Positions 34,592-44,381 are shown, numbered from the stretch's first letter. The stretch: DNA of 64,000 bases from Sutcliffiella sp. FSL R7-0096 (GCF_038595065.1 NZ_CP152003.1:352001-416000), one strand, 5' to 3'. Numbers and translations: made by a program. Notes: a model not told the origin generated them from the letters alone.

Positions 34592-34627
34592 TTTATTAAT
34601 TTGTATAGATAAAGGAGTAGGAATAAT

Positions 34628-36136
34628 TTGGCGTTATTTAAAGAATTAGGTTTATCAGAAGATATAATGAAGTCGATCGACAGAATGGGGTTTGAAGAAG
34701 CTACCCCTATCCAATCGGAAACGATTCCTGTTGCATTAACCGGTAAAGACGTTATCGGGCAAGCTCAAACAGGTACAGGTAAAACGATTGCATTTGGTCT
34801 TCCATTACTTGAAAATGTTGATGTGAAAAATGATTCCATTCAAGGTATCGTAATTGCACCGACTCGTGAATTGGCAATCCAGGTTGCTGAAGAAATTTAT
34901 AAGGCTTCTTACCATAAACGTGCTCGTGTTCTTTCCGTTTTCGGAGGCCAGGACATCAGCAGACAGATCCGTTCATTGAAAAAGAACCCTCACATCGTAG
35001 TTGGTACTCCAGGTCGTCTACTGGACCATATCAACCGTAAGACTCTTCGTCTTCAAAATGTGAACACGGTTGTTCTTGATGAAGCGGATGAAATGCTAAA
35101 CATGGGATTCATCGAGGATATCGAAAAAATCCTTGCTGAAACTCCAGAACAAAAACAAACTTTACTTTTCTCTGCTACAATGCCTGCACCGATCCGTGCA
35201 ATCGCTGAACGTTTCATGAGCGAGCCTGTAAGTGTAAAGGTAAAAGCGAAAGAAGTAACAGTTTCCAACATCCAACAATACTACGTGGAAGTTCCGGAAA
35301 AGAAGAAGTTCGACACATTGACTCGTCTTCTTGACATTCAATCTCCAGAGCTTGCTATCATCTTCGGTCGTACAAAGCGCCGTGTTGATGAGTTATCTGA
35401 CGCTTTGAACGTGCGTGGATACTCTGCAGAAGGAATCCACGGTGACCTTTCCCAAGCGAAGCGTATGAGTGTACTACGTAAGTTTAAAGAAGGTTCCATC
35501 GATGTACTTGTTGCAACAGACGTAGCAGCTCGTGGACTAGACATCTCTGGTGTAACACATGTTTACAACTTCGACATTCCACAAGACCCTGAAAGCTATG
35601 TTCACCGTATTGGACGTACAGGTCGTGCTGGTAAGAGTGGATTGGCGATCACATTCGTTAGCCCTCGTGAAGTTAGTTACTTGCACCATGTAGAGCGTGT
35701 AACTAAACGTAAAATGGACAAAATGAAGGCACCTACTCTAGACGAAGCGCTAGAAGGCCAACAGAAAATGTCCATGGAAAAATTAACGCAAGCGGTTGAA
35801 GCGCAAAACCTTGGTTTCTACCGTAGTGCAGCAGAACAATTACTTGAAGAGCACGATGCAGTGACACTTGTATCTGCAGCTTTGAAATTGTTCACAAAAG
35901 AGCCGGACGAAACACCTATCCGTCTTACTGAAGAAGCACCTATGCACTCAAGAAGAGGCGGCGGTGGTGGTGGCCGTGGCGGCGACCGTAACCGTGGTGG
36001 TGGAAAAAGTCATGGCGGCGGCGGAAAAGGCGGCTGGAACAAGCGCTCCGACAACCGTGGCGGCGGTTCTGGTTCAAGAGACGCTAACGCGAAGCGCCAA
36101 GGCTACAAGCGCTCTTCCCGTAAAGAACGCGTATAA
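34628..36136 (+). CDS. cshA: DEAD-box ATP-dependent RNA helicase CshA
   Basis: 502 residues starting at a TTG 13 bases after AAAGGAG. All DEAD-box motifs are present in order: the Q-motif [23 protein letters not shown], Ia [49 protein letters not shown]. The C-terminal ~60 residues are an RGG/Gly-rich RNA-binding tail. CshA unwinds RNA in degradosome and ribosome assembly work and is cold-induced in bacilli. Codon use is notably biased toward highly expressed codons (for example CGT, GGT), unlike flanking genes. Order ddl-murF-cshA is conserved. Confidence 0.95.
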   Translation: MALFKELGLSEDIMKSIDRMGFEEATPIQSETIPVALTGKDVIGQAQTGTGKTIAFGLPLLENVDVKNDSIQGIVIAPTRELAIQVAEEIYKASYHKRARVLSVFGGQDISRQIRSLKKNPHIVVGTPGRLLDHINRKTLRLQNVNTVVLDEADEMLNMGFIEDIEKILAETPEQKQTLLFSATMPAPIRAIAERFMSEPVSVKVKAKEVTVSNIQQYYVEVPEKKKFDTLTRLLDIQSPELAIIFGRTKRRVDELSDALNVRGYSAEGIHGDLSQAKRMSVLRKFKEGSIDVLVATDVAARGLDISGVTHVYNFDIPQDPESYVHRIGRTGRAGKSGLAITFVSPREVSYLHHVERVTKRKMDKMKAPTLDEALEGQQKMSMEKLTQAVEAQNLGFYRSAAEQLLEEHDAVTLVSAALKLFTKEPDETPIRLTEEAPMHSRRGGGGGGRGGDRNRGGGKSHGGGGKGGWNKRSDNRGGGSGSRDANAKRQGYKRSSRKERV

Positions 36137-36144
36137 TCTATGAT

Positions 36145-36191
36145 AAAAGCTCGAAAACTGACCGGTGATGGTTGGCTTTCGGGCTTTTTTT
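36145..36191 (+). terminator. Rho-independent terminator of cshA
   Basis: AAAAGCTCGAAAA pairs with CTTTCGGGCTTTT; seven T follow. Confidence 0.85.
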
Positions 36192-36284
36192 GTAGGAATG
36201 AAGTTGAAAATACCAACAACAATCCAACCACACTTGGGCATACTACTCCCAAATCAGCAATCCAATAAGGAGTGACCCGCCACC

Positions 36285-37256
36285 ATGACCCTTGTAAAAC
36301 TAGGCTATGTTGCCATGAGTGTTCAGCTCACCAACGCCTCCCCGTCCAAAACCATGACCTATGCGCAATTCAGCAAACTCAAGGACAGGGAAGCGGCCAT
36401 TGAAAAACTCGAACGCATCTCGATAGAAAACCTGGAGAACTGCCTGCGCCTTCTCAAGCACAATGTGGCTAATGATATTCGATTTTTCCGCTTCAGCTCC
36501 AAGTTGATCCCGCTTGCGAATCACGAAGAACTGAAAGACTGGAAATTCATGCGACCGCTCAAAGAAATTTTATCTCAAATAGGTGACTACATAGAAGCAA
36601 ATCCGATGCGAGTGGATTTTCATCCAGACCACTTTGTCCTGTTAAATTCCAAAAAGAAAGAAATCATCAACCAGACCATCAAAACCCTTAGCATGCACCG
36701 ATCGCTTTTAAAAGGAATGAGGGTGCCGACGAAACATAGATGTGTGCTTCATATTGGCGGTGGATATGATGACAGGGAACTGGCGCTTGAGCAATTCATC
36801 CACAACTGGGCGCTGGTACCGCAATCCCTTCAAGAAATGCTGATTCTGGAGAACGATGACACCACATTCCATCTCCGGGATGCTTTATATGTATGTGAAA
36901 AGCTAAATGTGCCCCTTGTATTTGACTACCATCATCACCTGGCCCACTACGAAAAAGAAGCCAAGCCATGGGAAGAGGACTGGGAGAGGGTGGTGCAAAC
37001 GTGGGAGCACTCCCCATTACCTGTGAAAATGCATATCTCAAGTCCAAGGGATGAAAAGAACTTCCGGGCGCATGCGGAATATGTGGATCCAAAGATGTTC
37101 ATGGACTTTCTACAAGGAATGAAAGGGAGCACACCCGAAATTCATTGCATGATCGAGGCGAAGAAGAAGGATGAAGCGCTTTTTCAGCTCATGCGCGATA
37201 TGAAGGATTATTCCGATATAGAAATAGTGGATGGGGCCTCTTTTGTAATCAATTAA
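36285..37256 (+). CDS. uvsE: UV DNA damage endonuclease UvsE
   Basis: 323 residues, ATG after ATAAGGAGTGACC. TIM-barrel endonuclease family: the N-terminus MTLVKLGYVAMS, NLENCLRLLKHN, IRFFRFSSKLIPL and the metal-binding RVDFHPDHFVLLNS, HIGGGYDDRELAL, LENDD, FDYHHHLAH and MIEAKKKDEAL segments are characteristic. It nicks DNA 5' to UV photoproducts, an excision pathway independent of UvrABC; spore formers use it for solar damage. Single gene between cshA and ydbS. Confidence 0.92.
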   Translation: MTLVKLGYVAMSVQLTNASPSKTMTYAQFSKLKDREAAIEKLERISIENLENCLRLLKHNVANDIRFFRFSSKLIPLANHEELKDWKFMRPLKEILSQIGDYIEANPMRVDFHPDHFVLLNSKKKEIINQTIKTLSMHRSLLKGMRVPTKHRCVLHIGGGYDDRELALEQFIHNWALVPQSLQEMLILENDDTTFHLRDALYVCEKLNVPLVFDYHHHLAHYEKEAKPWEEDWERVVQTWEHSPLPVKMHISSPRDEKNFRAHAEYVDPKMFMDFLQGMKGSTPEIHCMIEAKKKDEALFQLMRDMKDYSDIEIVDGASFVIN

Positions 37257-37341
37257 AATTTTCCAATGATACCGTTAAGTAGTATACTAGGAACTGCGGC
37301 AACGAGAATAAGCTGCTAACAAGTAATTCGGAGGGAATGAC

Positions 37342-37821
37342 ATGAGGCCGGAACCTAATCAGATGATAGATAGAAAAGCACTGTCGGTATGGAGAATTTC
37401 CGCCGCGCTTAACGCCATCTTCTACTTATTGATGGTGGGGGCATTTTGGTTTATCCAACGGACGTTCGATCTGCCTTGGTGGACACTGCTGATAGCGGGG
37501 GGACTTTTTGTCATTATCATTATTTTTACCGTATTTATCTTCCCGGCCATGCAGTGGAAACGCTGGCGGTTTGAGGTGCATGAGCATGAGATCGACCTGC
37601 AGCATGGCATTTTTATAAAAAGAAGGACATTGGTTCCGATGGTTCGCGTCCAGCATGTGGATACGAGACAAGGCCCAATTTTGAAAAAGTATCACCTTTC
37701 AACTGTTTTGATTTCAACGGCAGCGACCATCCATGAGATTCCTGCACTTGATGAAGAGCAGGCAGATCAACTTCGTGACTACATATCAAGGCTAGCTAGG
37801 GTGACTGAAGATGATGTTTGA
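37342..37821 (+). CDS. ydbS: PH-domain membrane protein YdbS
   Basis: 159 residues. Two N-terminal membrane helices (about 20-42 and 47-69) are followed by a bacterial PH-like (bPH2) domain with EVHEHEIDLQHGIFIKRRTL and VPMVRVQHVDTRQGP. In B. subtilis ydbS-ydbT lie in the same place. These proteins have been linked to resistance to some antimicrobial peptides; molecular action unknown. The 3' end overlaps ydbT by 11 bases, so the two are translationally coupled and likely form a complex. Confidence 0.88.
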   Translation: MRPEPNQMIDRKALSVWRISAALNAIFYLLMVGAFWFIQRTFDLPWWTLLIAGGLFVIIIIFTVFIFPAMQWKRWRFEVHEHEIDLQHGIFIKRRTLVPMVRVQHVDTRQGPILKKYHLSTVLISTAATIHEIPALDEEQADQLRDYISRLARVTEDDV

Positions 37822-39316
37822 GAAAAGAAGGATGCATCCTGCTGCCATCGTCGTGGGATTTTTCAAGCAACTGCGGGAACTCCTGTTTCCGATCATCCTC
37901 TTCGTATTCTTTGGGAGTACTGGGGATGGGTGGTTCGGGGTCGTCTATATCGGTGTCATGCTCCTATGGTTTGCCGGGTTGATCGTGGTGGGCATCCTTT
38001 CCTGGTATCGATTTTATTATTGGATAGAGGATGGCGAATTGAGGATGGAATACGGTGTCTTCGTGAGAAAACGCCGTTTCATCCCGCAAGAGCGAATCCA
38101 GACATTGGACACATCCGAAGGCATCATTCAACGGATATTCGGCTTGGTAAAGGTGCAGGTCGAGACGGCAGGTGGTGGTGCGGAAGCCGAGGCAAGCCTT
38201 ACCGCTGTCACAAAGGATGAGGCCCATCGTTTAAGAGAAGCCCTATTGTATAAAAAACATCAGGCTGATATTGGGGACGAGACAGATGATCTAACGGAAT
38301 CGGAAGATCTAGAAGCGGAAAAGGTGGAAGAATTGCCGAAGCCGGTTTTCACTGTTTCATGGAAATCGCTATTCATTGTCGGGACAACCTCCGGAGGCAT
38401 TGGGGTCGTCCTATCAGCAGTCATCGCGTTTACTTCTCAGTTTGACCAGATCGTGCCATATGAAGATATCATCGATCGCTTCGGGATGGTGTTGCAAACG
38501 AGTGTGTTCCTGATTGCTTCCATTATATTTTTGGTTCTATTCCTCTCTTGGCTCATCTCCATCGTCATGACCATGTTCAAATATGGGAATTTTACCGTCG
38601 TGAAAAATAAGGATGAATTGCAAATCTCAAGGGGGATCATCGAGAAAAGGCAGCTGACCATTTCGCTTGAGAGGATCCAGGCAATCCGAATCACCCAAAA
38701 TATATTAAGGCAGCCATTCGGGTTTGCTACCGTCTATGTGGAGAGTGCCGGCAGCTCTGGTGGGAAGGAAGCGGACTTTTCGACGATCCTATTCCCATTA
38801 GTGAAAATGTCCGAAGTAGAAGCATATTTGAAGGAGTTTGTTCCAGCTTATCAGCTTTCTAAAGACATCCAACCTTTACCAAAACGATCTTTGATCCGTT
38901 ACTTAATCCGATTAGGGGTGCCGGCAATCCTGCTATCTGCCCCATTCGCCTATTTCTTTCAACCCTATGGATACTTTGCGTTCCTGTCAGTAGGGGTAGC
39001 GTTGCTTCTTGGATACAGCCAATTCAATACAGCTGGCTGGTCCCTTGGCCAAACTGGAAGTGGAAATGGAGAGCAATTGCAACTTTCCTACCGTCATCTC
39101 AGCAAAAATATCGTCATGGTGAGGAAAAAACGGATCCAGTCGTTTGAATTGAGAGAATCATTTTTCCAAGGGAAAAGGAAGCTTTATACCGTAAAGGCTT
39201 CGATTAAAACAGGCCTTGGAGGGAAGAACTTCCAAGTGGTGGACGTGGATAACGAGGATGGCGACCGAATATACGAGTGGTATTCCCATGAAAAAAAGCA
39301 AGGGAACGTCGTGTAA
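37811..39316 (+). CDS. ydbT: PH-domain membrane protein YdbT
   Basis: 501 residues with three bPH2 domains, each after a hydrophobic pair: the first has YWIEDGELRMEYGVF and IPQERIQTLDTSEG, the second NFTVVKNKDELQISRG and ISLERIQAIRITQN, the third QLSYRHLSKNIVMVRKKR. About six membrane helices. It is the partner of YdbS (overlapping start). A second ATG lies directly after the first, so the start may be one codon later. A hairpin overlapping the last codons serves as terminator. Confidence 0.88.
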   Translation: MMFEKRRMHPAAIVVGFFKQLRELLFPIILFVFFGSTGDGWFGVVYIGVMLLWFAGLIVVGILSWYRFYYWIEDGELRMEYGVFVRKRRFIPQERIQTLDTSEGIIQRIFGLVKVQVETAGGGAEAEASLTAVTKDEAHRLREALLYKKHQADIGDETDDLTESEDLEAEKVEELPKPVFTVSWKSLFIVGTTSGGIGVVLSAVIAFTSQFDQIVPYEDIIDRFGMVLQTSVFLIASIIFLVLFLSWLISIVMTMFKYGNFTVVKNKDELQISRGIIEKRQLTISLERIQAIRITQNILRQPFGFATVYVESAGSSGGKEADFSTILFPLVKMSEVEAYLKEFVPAYQLSKDIQPLPKRSLIRYLIRLGVPAILLSAPFAYFFQPYGYFAFLSVGVALLLGYSQFNTAGWSLGQTGSGNGEQLQLSYRHLSKNIVMVRKKRIQSFELRESFFQGKRKLYTVKASIKTGLGGKNFQVVDVDNEDGDRIYEWYSHEKKQGNVV

Positions 39317-39338
39317 CCGACTCCCTTGCTTTTGTTTT
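39292..39338 (+). terminator. Rho-independent terminator of ydbT
   Basis: AAAAGCAAGGGA pairs with TCCCTTGCTTTT, followed by GTTTTG. The left arm lies inside the ydbT coding end. Confidence 0.8.
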
Positions 39339-39349
39339 GTAATAAGATT

Positions 39350-39418
39350 AGCGTAGTGAGGAGCCTCAAGCACCGCCCCGCGAAAAGCGAACACCTGGAA
39401 CGGAAATCTACAGGGGTT
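39350..39418 (+). repeat. B element, right part (B7)
   Basis: AGCGTAGTGAGGAGCCTCAA, GCACCGCCCCGCGAAAAGCG, AACACCTGGAACGGAAATC. Truncated on the left; ends at the rhomboid stop codon. Confidence 0.7.
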
Positions 39419-39419
39419 A

Positions 39420-40133
39420 TTACATATACCTCGCCAAAATACCGACAAGCACCAAGCCGATCAACACAATCCATACAATGGTCTGCTTCCCGCTCCGGGG
39501 TGCCCGTGGACTATCGGTTTTAGGGAAAATGGCCCGAAACGAACGTGGGGCTGTATTAGGTCCTCTCCCTAAAAAGAAAGGAGCCAACACCGTTCCGGCA
39601 AAAAATCCGAATAAATGAGCAACCACATTGATGTTCTGGTTTAAAAAGGTCATGACAAGACCTATCACCAAGATGGTTAAGATTACTTGTGAATTGGCCC
39701 GATCTAAAAGGTCTGGGCGCAGGAACACCATATAAAAATAAAGGCCGAAAATCGCAAATATAGCACCGGATGGGCCGAGATGCATATAGATTTCAGGTTT
39801 TAATAGTAAAGTTGCCACGTTTGCTAGGATACCACCTAGTACATAGAACACAAGGAATTTCACCTTGCCCAGCATGCGCTCCACGCCAGGGCCGAACAGG
39901 ACCAGGGACAGGGAATTGAACAATAAGTGCGTCAGGCTGGCATGAAGGAAAATGGGTGTGACAAGCCGCCAAATTTCCCCTTGCCAAATAAGTAAATTGA
40001 AACCGATTGTTAAACTGCGAAACGTTGGAGAAAATTGTACAATCAGCCATAAAACAAGATGGATGGCTACAATTATGGTGATAATAGGATATAATCTTCT
40101 AAACGTACGAAAATTTTCCGTTCGGACAAACAT
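39420..40133 (-). CDS. Rhomboid-family intramembrane serine protease
   Basis: 237 residues; the ATG at 40133 is six bases after GGGGTG. Six or seven membrane helices. Catalytic Ser122 is in GPSGAIF and the catalytic His172 in AHLFGFFAG; the HASLTHLLFNSLSLVLFG segment holds the conserved His/Asn of the oxyanion region. It cleaves substrates within the membrane. Position between ydbT and acpS matches B. subtilis ydcA. The C-terminal ~45 residues are basic and end in an additional helix (WIVLIGLVLVGILARYM). Confidence 0.9.
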   Translation of the reverse strand: MFVRTENFRTFRRLYPIITIIVAIHLVLWLIVQFSPTFRSLTIGFNLLIWQGEIWRLVTPIFLHASLTHLLFNSLSLVLFGPGVERMLGKVKFLVFYVLGGILANVATLLLKPEIYMHLGPSGAIFAIFGLYFYMVFLRPDLLDRANSQVILTILVIGLVMTFLNQNINVVAHLFGFFAGTVLAPFFLGRGPNTAPRSFRAIFPKTDSPRAPRSGKQTIVWIVLIGLVLVGILARYM

Positions 40134-40257
40134 TTGCTTCACCCCTTCTATATATAGGTTGTTACAATGACAATCAATAGTAAAAAGCCGGATGCGGATA
40201 GTCTATAAGTAAGAGTACCATGTAACCGCCTTAAATGTCTTTTTAGGTGAATTGGAT

Positions 40258-40352
40258 AAGCTCTTTTCTCAAAGAATGTTGGACTTTTTACCAGAATAGA
40301 ATCTCTACAAAAGGCATGAAAGCTTTTTTGGATAGTTAGGAGTAGGGCACGA
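40258..40352 (+). repeat. A element, internally deleted (A4)
   Basis: Left end AGCTCTTTTCTCAAAGAATG and right end GGGCACGACAGCAAGG match A5, but the inner stem is reduced to GGACTTTTTACC. Lies between the divergent rhomboid and acpS genes. Confidence 0.65.
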
Positions 40353-40439
40353 CAGCAAGGATTATAACGGTTTGTTTATAAATGAGAAAACAGCCATTGG
40401 AGAATATATCACTATTATATGAGAAAGGTTGGTCGAAGT

Positions 40440-40805
40440 ATGATTATTGGAACCGGGATAGATATTATCGAGCTCGCGCGGATCGAAAAGTTGATGGAAC
40501 GCCAGCCGAATTTTATAGATAGAATCCTTACGCCGCCGGAAAAGGAGAGATTCTCTTCCTTGAGCGCCAAACGGAAAGTGGAATTCCTTGCAGGCCGTTT
40601 TGCGGCAAAAGAGGCATTCTCCAAAGCGAATGGGACCGGAATCGGAAAAGAACTGAGTTTTCAGGACATGACGATTGCTTCCACGGAAAAAGGAAAGCCT
40701 TATTTTATGGCACCTTCACTGGAGGATGGAAAGGTCCACTTGTCCATCTCCCACAGTGAGCAGTATGCCATCGCGCAAGTAATTATCGAAAGCTTGTCAA
40801 GCTAG
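40440..40805 (+). CDS. acpS: Holo-[acyl-carrier-protein] synthase
   Basis: 121 residues from the ATG at 40440 (AGAAAGGTTGGTCG upstream). Signature [15 protein letters not shown] at the start (metal-binding Asp) and [16 protein letters not shown] with the catalytic Glu. The third strand ends [16 protein letters not shown]. It moves the phosphopantetheine arm from CoA to acyl carrier protein, enabling fatty-acid synthesis. Order acpS-ydcC-alr is conserved in bacilli. Confidence 0.94.
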   Translation: MIIGTGIDIIELARIEKLMERQPNFIDRILTPPEKERFSSLSAKRKVEFLAGRFAAKEAFSKANGTGIGKELSFQDMTIASTEKGKPYFMAPSLEDGKVHLSISHSEQYAIAQVIIESLSS

Positions 40806-40976
40806 TCTGCATATTCCCCAAAACTGCCTCATATACATAGTTCAGAAAGGAGACAAGGTGTACAAGTAAGAGGTGCAGCCAACCTGCAATACGTATAGAA
40901 GCGGCGAGCCTGTTATCTCTGCACTCTCACTTTTCTCTAAGATAATCATGTATTGAAAGCAAAGGGGATGAATAAT

Positions 40977-41999
40977 TTGAGAAAAGCATGGCTATTGTTA
41001 GTGGTTGGCCTTGTGAGTATCCTTGTTCTCGCAGGGTGCGGTACGAAATCGAAAGAAGATGTAACAGCTTCTCTTGGTGCGAAAGTGGAAGAGATGAAAG
41101 GCTATGAATCCAATGCGAAAATGACACTTCAAACCGGCGCCGAGCCACAAGTGTATGAGGTGCAGATCGGTCACAACAAACCGAACTATTACAAAGTCAA
41201 CCTGAAAAATGCGGAAAAAGATCAAAGCCAAATCATTATCCGCAATGATGAAGGCGTATTCGTTTTAACGCCAGCATTGAATAAAAGTTTCCGTTTCCAT
41301 AGCGAATGGCCGCAGAACAGCAGCCAAGCCTACCTGTTCGAATCGCTTGTGAATGACATTAAAAACGATCCGGATGCAACCTTCACTGCAACGGAAGAGC
41401 ACTATGTATTCGAAACAAAAACAAACTATCAGAATAATAAACTGTTACCAACACAAGAAATCACGCTTAGTAAAAAAGATTTATCACCTGTTTCGGTAAA
41501 AGTGATGGATCCAGATAAAAAGCCTTTGGTTCTAGTGGAGTTCTCTGATTTCAAATTCGATGCAAGCTTTGATGCGGATGCGTTTGATGTGAAAAAGAAT
41601 ATGACTGGGGCTCGTGCAAGCCTGGAAATGCCTGCTTCCGGACCTGTCACGGAAGAGTCGGATGAATTCTCTGCCATGACACCGCTGGATACTCCTGCCG
41701 GTACTGATCTTAAAGAAGAAACGGTTGTGGAAACAGCCAATGGAAAACGTGTCGTCATGACATATGAAGGGGATAAGACCTTTACGCTTATCCAGGAAAA
41801 GGCCCGGAATGCCGATGTCCCGACATCCACATTCGTCAACGGACAACCAGCTGACCTTGGCTTCACCGTAGGAGCCATGACAGAAAACAGCCTGACATGG
41901 ACCTACCAAGGAGTCGACTTCACCCTGGCATCCAAAGACCTCACCCAAGAAGAACTACTCATGGTCGCACGCTCCGTCCAAGGCGCAGCCATCAAATAG
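40977..41999 (+). CDS. ydcC: Sporulation lipoprotein YdcC, LolA-like
   Basis: 340 residues from the TTG at 40977 with AAAGGGG ten bases upstream (an ATG at 40968 sits too close). The lipoprotein signal peptide ends LVLAGC. The rest is a LolA/LppX-like half-barrel with alternating strands (KMTLQTGAEPQVYEVQI, QSQIIIRNDEGVFVLTP) and a C-terminal LTWTYQGVDFTLASKD strand. Homologues, named YdcC in B. subtilis, are sporulation-linked, expressed in the mother cell; exact role unknown. Lies between acpS and alr as in related genomes. Confidence 0.85.
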   Translation: MRKAWLLLVVGLVSILVLAGCGTKSKEDVTASLGAKVEEMKGYESNAKMTLQTGAEPQVYEVQIGHNKPNYYKVNLKNAEKDQSQIIIRNDEGVFVLTPALNKSFRFHSEWPQNSSQAYLFESLVNDIKNDPDATFTATEEHYVFETKTNYQNNKLLPTQEITLSKKDLSPVSVKVMDPDKKPLVLVEFSDFKFDASFDADAFDVKKNMTGARASLEMPASGPVTEESDEFSAMTPLDTPAGTDLKEETVVETANGKRVVMTYEGDKTFTLIQEKARNADVPTSTFVNGQPADLGFTVGAMTENSLTWTYQGVDFTLASKDLTQEELLMVARSVQGAAIK

Positions 42000-42000
42000 T

Positions 42001-42132
42001 AAGGCTCTTTTCTCAAAGGTTGTAGTTATCCACCAGTAAAAAGTCGGCAATTGGACTTTTTACCGCATATCTACTCTAAGATAAGCAAGCTGTCTATTCC
42101 GTACAGCTAAGAAAAGAGCACGACAGCAAGGT
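42001..42132 (+). repeat. A element (A5), full length
   Basis: Outer ends GCTCTTTTC (42004) and GAAAAGAGC (42111-42119), inner stem GTAAAAAGTC / GACTTTTTAC. It begins at the ydcC stop codon and ends CACGACAGCAAGG. It separates ydcC from its likely terminator at 42201. Confidence 0.8.
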
Positions 42133-42200
42133 AGCTACGAGTGACAATTAAATGCGAAAGATCATCAGATTCACGTTAACATCCAATAATAAGCACCACC

Positions 42201-42235
42201 TAGCGGGCCCGTTGAGACGGGCCTGTATTTTTTTG
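42201..42235 (+). terminator. Rho-independent terminator, probably of ydcC
   Basis: GCGGGCCCGT, loop TGAG, ACGGGCCTGT, then ATTTTTTT. Placed about 200 bases after ydcC because of the A5 element. Confidence 0.8.
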
Positions 42236-42243
42236 TGGAAAGA

Positions 42244-42280
42244 AAAATTCCTGTGGGGGGTCAGACCCCCGCAGGAATTT
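42244..42280. repeat. Perfect-type palindrome before alr
   Basis: AAATTCCTGTGGGGGGTC pairs with GACCCCCGCAGGAATTT (one GU). No T-run. A direct repeat GTCGAAGAGCT occurs twice just downstream (about 42291-42312). Confidence 0.6.
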
Positions 42281-42398
42281 CGCCCTCCACGTCGAAGAGC
42301 TGTCGAAGAGCTATTGTTCGGGCATGACTTTCGCGCTTTTTTTGGGTATGATAGTACATATATTTTTAGTCAGAGGGTAAAAGGAAGTGCTTAGGAAG

Positions 42399-43574
42399 AT
42401 GTCAAGCTTTCATCGGGACACATGGGTTGAAGTGGACTTGGATTGTATATATGAGAATGTGAAAGCCATACAGGAGCATGTGACAAAGGATGTCACGGTC
42501 ATAGCCGTCGTGAAGGCGAACGCGTATGGGCATGGAGATGCGCAGATTGCAAAAGTTGCACTGGAGGCTGGAGCGAAATATCTTGCCGTTTCCTTCCTGG
42601 ATGAGGCAATGTCGCTAAGAAAGCAAGGCATCACCGCCCCGATTCTCGTGCTTGGGGCATCAAGGGTTTCAGATCTGCCGCTCGCCGCGAAAGAGAAAAT
42701 CACACTGACTGTTTTTCAAAAGGAATGGGTGGAAGAAGCAATCAGTGCATACAAAAATACTGTCCTTGAAACAGTCAACCTGCATCTCAAGCTGGACACA
42801 GGGATGGGGCGTATCGGGGCACGCACAAAAGAAGAAGTCACACAAATTATGGACCTCATAGAAAAAGAGCCAAACCTTCAAATAGAAGGAGTTTATACAC
42901 ATTTTGCAACAGCTGATGAACTTCACTCCAATTATGTGGAGCAGCAGTTTGGAAGGTTTGAAGCACTGCTAGGGGATATAAAAGAAAAATACACGATCCC
43001 GATGATACATTGCGGAAATAGCGCTACCACGTTGCGATTCCCGGAACGTATTTTTAACGCGGTTCGGGTGGGTATTGCCATCTATGGACTGACACCATCA
43101 CCGGAAATGGAACCCACACTCCCTTTTCAACTAAAAGAAGCCTTTTCCCTTCTTACTAAGCTTGTTCATGTGAAAAAGCTTTCGATAGGAGAAAGTGTCA
43201 GCTATGGAGCCACCTACACGACAAAAGAGGAAGAGTGGATCGGGACAGTTCCGGTTGGTTATGCGGACGGGTGGATACGAAAGTTACAAGGGATGAACGT
43301 ATTGGTGGACGGAAAATTTGCGCCAATTATTGGTAGGATCTGTATGGACCAATTTATGATCAAGCTACCACATGAATTGCCGCTTGGGACCACGGTAACA
43401 CTGATTGGAAAACAAGGCGACAAACGAATAAGCTCCAATGATGTGGCAGCAAAGCTTGAAACCATCAACTATGAAGTACCGTGCATGATCAGTTACAGGG
43501 TTCCGCGCATGTTTTGGAGGAACAACAATATAATGGAAGTGAGAAATTATTTGCAGGACCAACCCGTAGAATAG
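42399..43574 (+). CDS. alr: Alanine racemase
   Basis: 391 residues from the ATG at 42399 (a GTG four codons earlier is possible). Fold-type III PLP enzyme: PLP Lys39 in VVKANAYGHGD, the barrel motifs HLKLDTGMGRIG, HCGNSATTLRFPE and the catalytic Tyr in SYGATYTT, then MDQFMIKL near the C-terminus. It makes D-alanine for Ddl and MurF, encoded ~10 kb upstream. alr followed by ndoAI-ndoA is the usual Bacillus order. Confidence 0.95.
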   Translation: MSSFHRDTWVEVDLDCIYENVKAIQEHVTKDVTVIAVVKANAYGHGDAQIAKVALEAGAKYLAVSFLDEAMSLRKQGITAPILVLGASRVSDLPLAAKEKITLTVFQKEWVEEAISAYKNTVLETVNLHLKLDTGMGRIGARTKEEVTQIMDLIEKEPNLQIEGVYTHFATADELHSNYVEQQFGRFEALLGDIKEKYTIPMIHCGNSATTLRFPERIFNAVRVGIAIYGLTPSPEMEPTLPFQLKEAFSLLTKLVHVKKLSIGESVSYGATYTTKEEEWIGTVPVGYADGWIRKLQGMNVLVDGKFAPIIGRICMDQFMIKLPHELPLGTTVTLIGKQGDKRISSNDVAAKLETINYEVPCMISYRVPRMFWRNNNIMEVRNYLQDQPVE

Positions 43575-43719
43575 TTAATGGTAATTTTCTGCATAAAAAA
43601 GGGATTTTATAGTGATAATAGAGAAGAATTAGCTAAATGGACTTTGCAATTATCGGCGTTGATGGTATTATGGAATATGGAATAGTATTAAGTGTCTGTA
43701 GTTCTTGGAGGTGTATGCT

Positions 43720-44001
43720 GTGTCTGAATCCAGCGCAACAACTGAAATCTTGATTCGATTACCTCAAAACTTAGTATCGGAATTAGATGGTTTGGTAAAA
43801 CAAGAAAACGGCAATCGAAACGAACTGATTTTTCAAGCAACAAAGATGTATCTTCGCGAGCGCAAGAAGCGTCAGATTCGCGAGTCCATGAGACGTGGCT
43901 ACATGGAGATGTCTAAAATCAATTTAAACATTGCATCTGAAGCTTTTTTGGCTGAATATGAGGCGGAGCATACGGTTGAACGCTTAGTTAGCGGGGGGTA
44001 A
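43720..44001 (+). CDS. ndoAI: Antitoxin EndoAI (MazE-like)
   Basis: 93 residues from the GTG at 43720, six bases after GGAGGTG. The ribbon-helix-helix DNA-binding N-terminus ([20 protein letters not shown]) is followed by a helical toxin-binding C-terminus. It neutralises the EndoA ribonuclease encoded four bases downstream and probably autorepresses the pair. Confidence 0.92.
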   Translation: MSESSATTEILIRLPQNLVSELDGLVKQENGNRNELIFQATKMYLRERKKRQIRESMRRGYMEMSKINLNIASEAFLAEYEAEHTVERLVSGG

Positions 44002-44005
44002 TCAT

Positions 44006-44356
44006 TTGATTGTCAAACGCGGTGACGTTTATTTTGCTGATTTATCCCCGGTTGTTGGGTCTGAGCAAGGAGGCGTTCGACCAGTACTTGTCATCCAAAA
44101 TGATATCGGAAATCGATTTAGCCCGACCGTTATAGTTGCTGCAATTACTGCTCAAATCCAAAAAGCCAAACTCCCAACACATGTAGAAATCGATGCAAAG
44201 CGATATGGTTTTGAACGCGACTCTGTTATCCTGCTCGAACAAATTCGAACAATCGATAAACAAAGGTTGACGGACAAAATAACTCATCTTGACGAAGAGA
44301 TGATGGACAAAGTGGATGAGGCGCTTCAAATAAGTTTAGGACTTATTGACTTTTAA
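44006..44356 (+). CDS. ndoA: mRNA interferase EndoA (MazF family toxin)
   Basis: 116 residues from a TTG at 44006 (GGGGGGTAATCA upstream). MazF/PemK fold: start [32 protein letters not shown], the catalytic Arg/Thr region [12 protein letters not shown], and [13 protein letters not shown]. In B. subtilis it cuts mRNA at UACAU. Toxin and antitoxin genes are adjacent, with a terminator 28 bases later; the sigB operon follows. Confidence 0.94.
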   Translation: MIVKRGDVYFADLSPVVGSEQGGVRPVLVIQNDIGNRFSPTVIVAAITAQIQKAKLPTHVEIDAKRYGFERDSVILLEQIRTIDKQRLTDKITHLDEEMMDKVDEALQISLGLIDF

Positions 44357-44381
44357 TATGTTGAATCCGTTTTATCGATAA

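Noticed and set aside
42152-42394. 80-aa ORF before alr
   Set aside because: It crosses two hairpins and a terminator and has no ribosome site.
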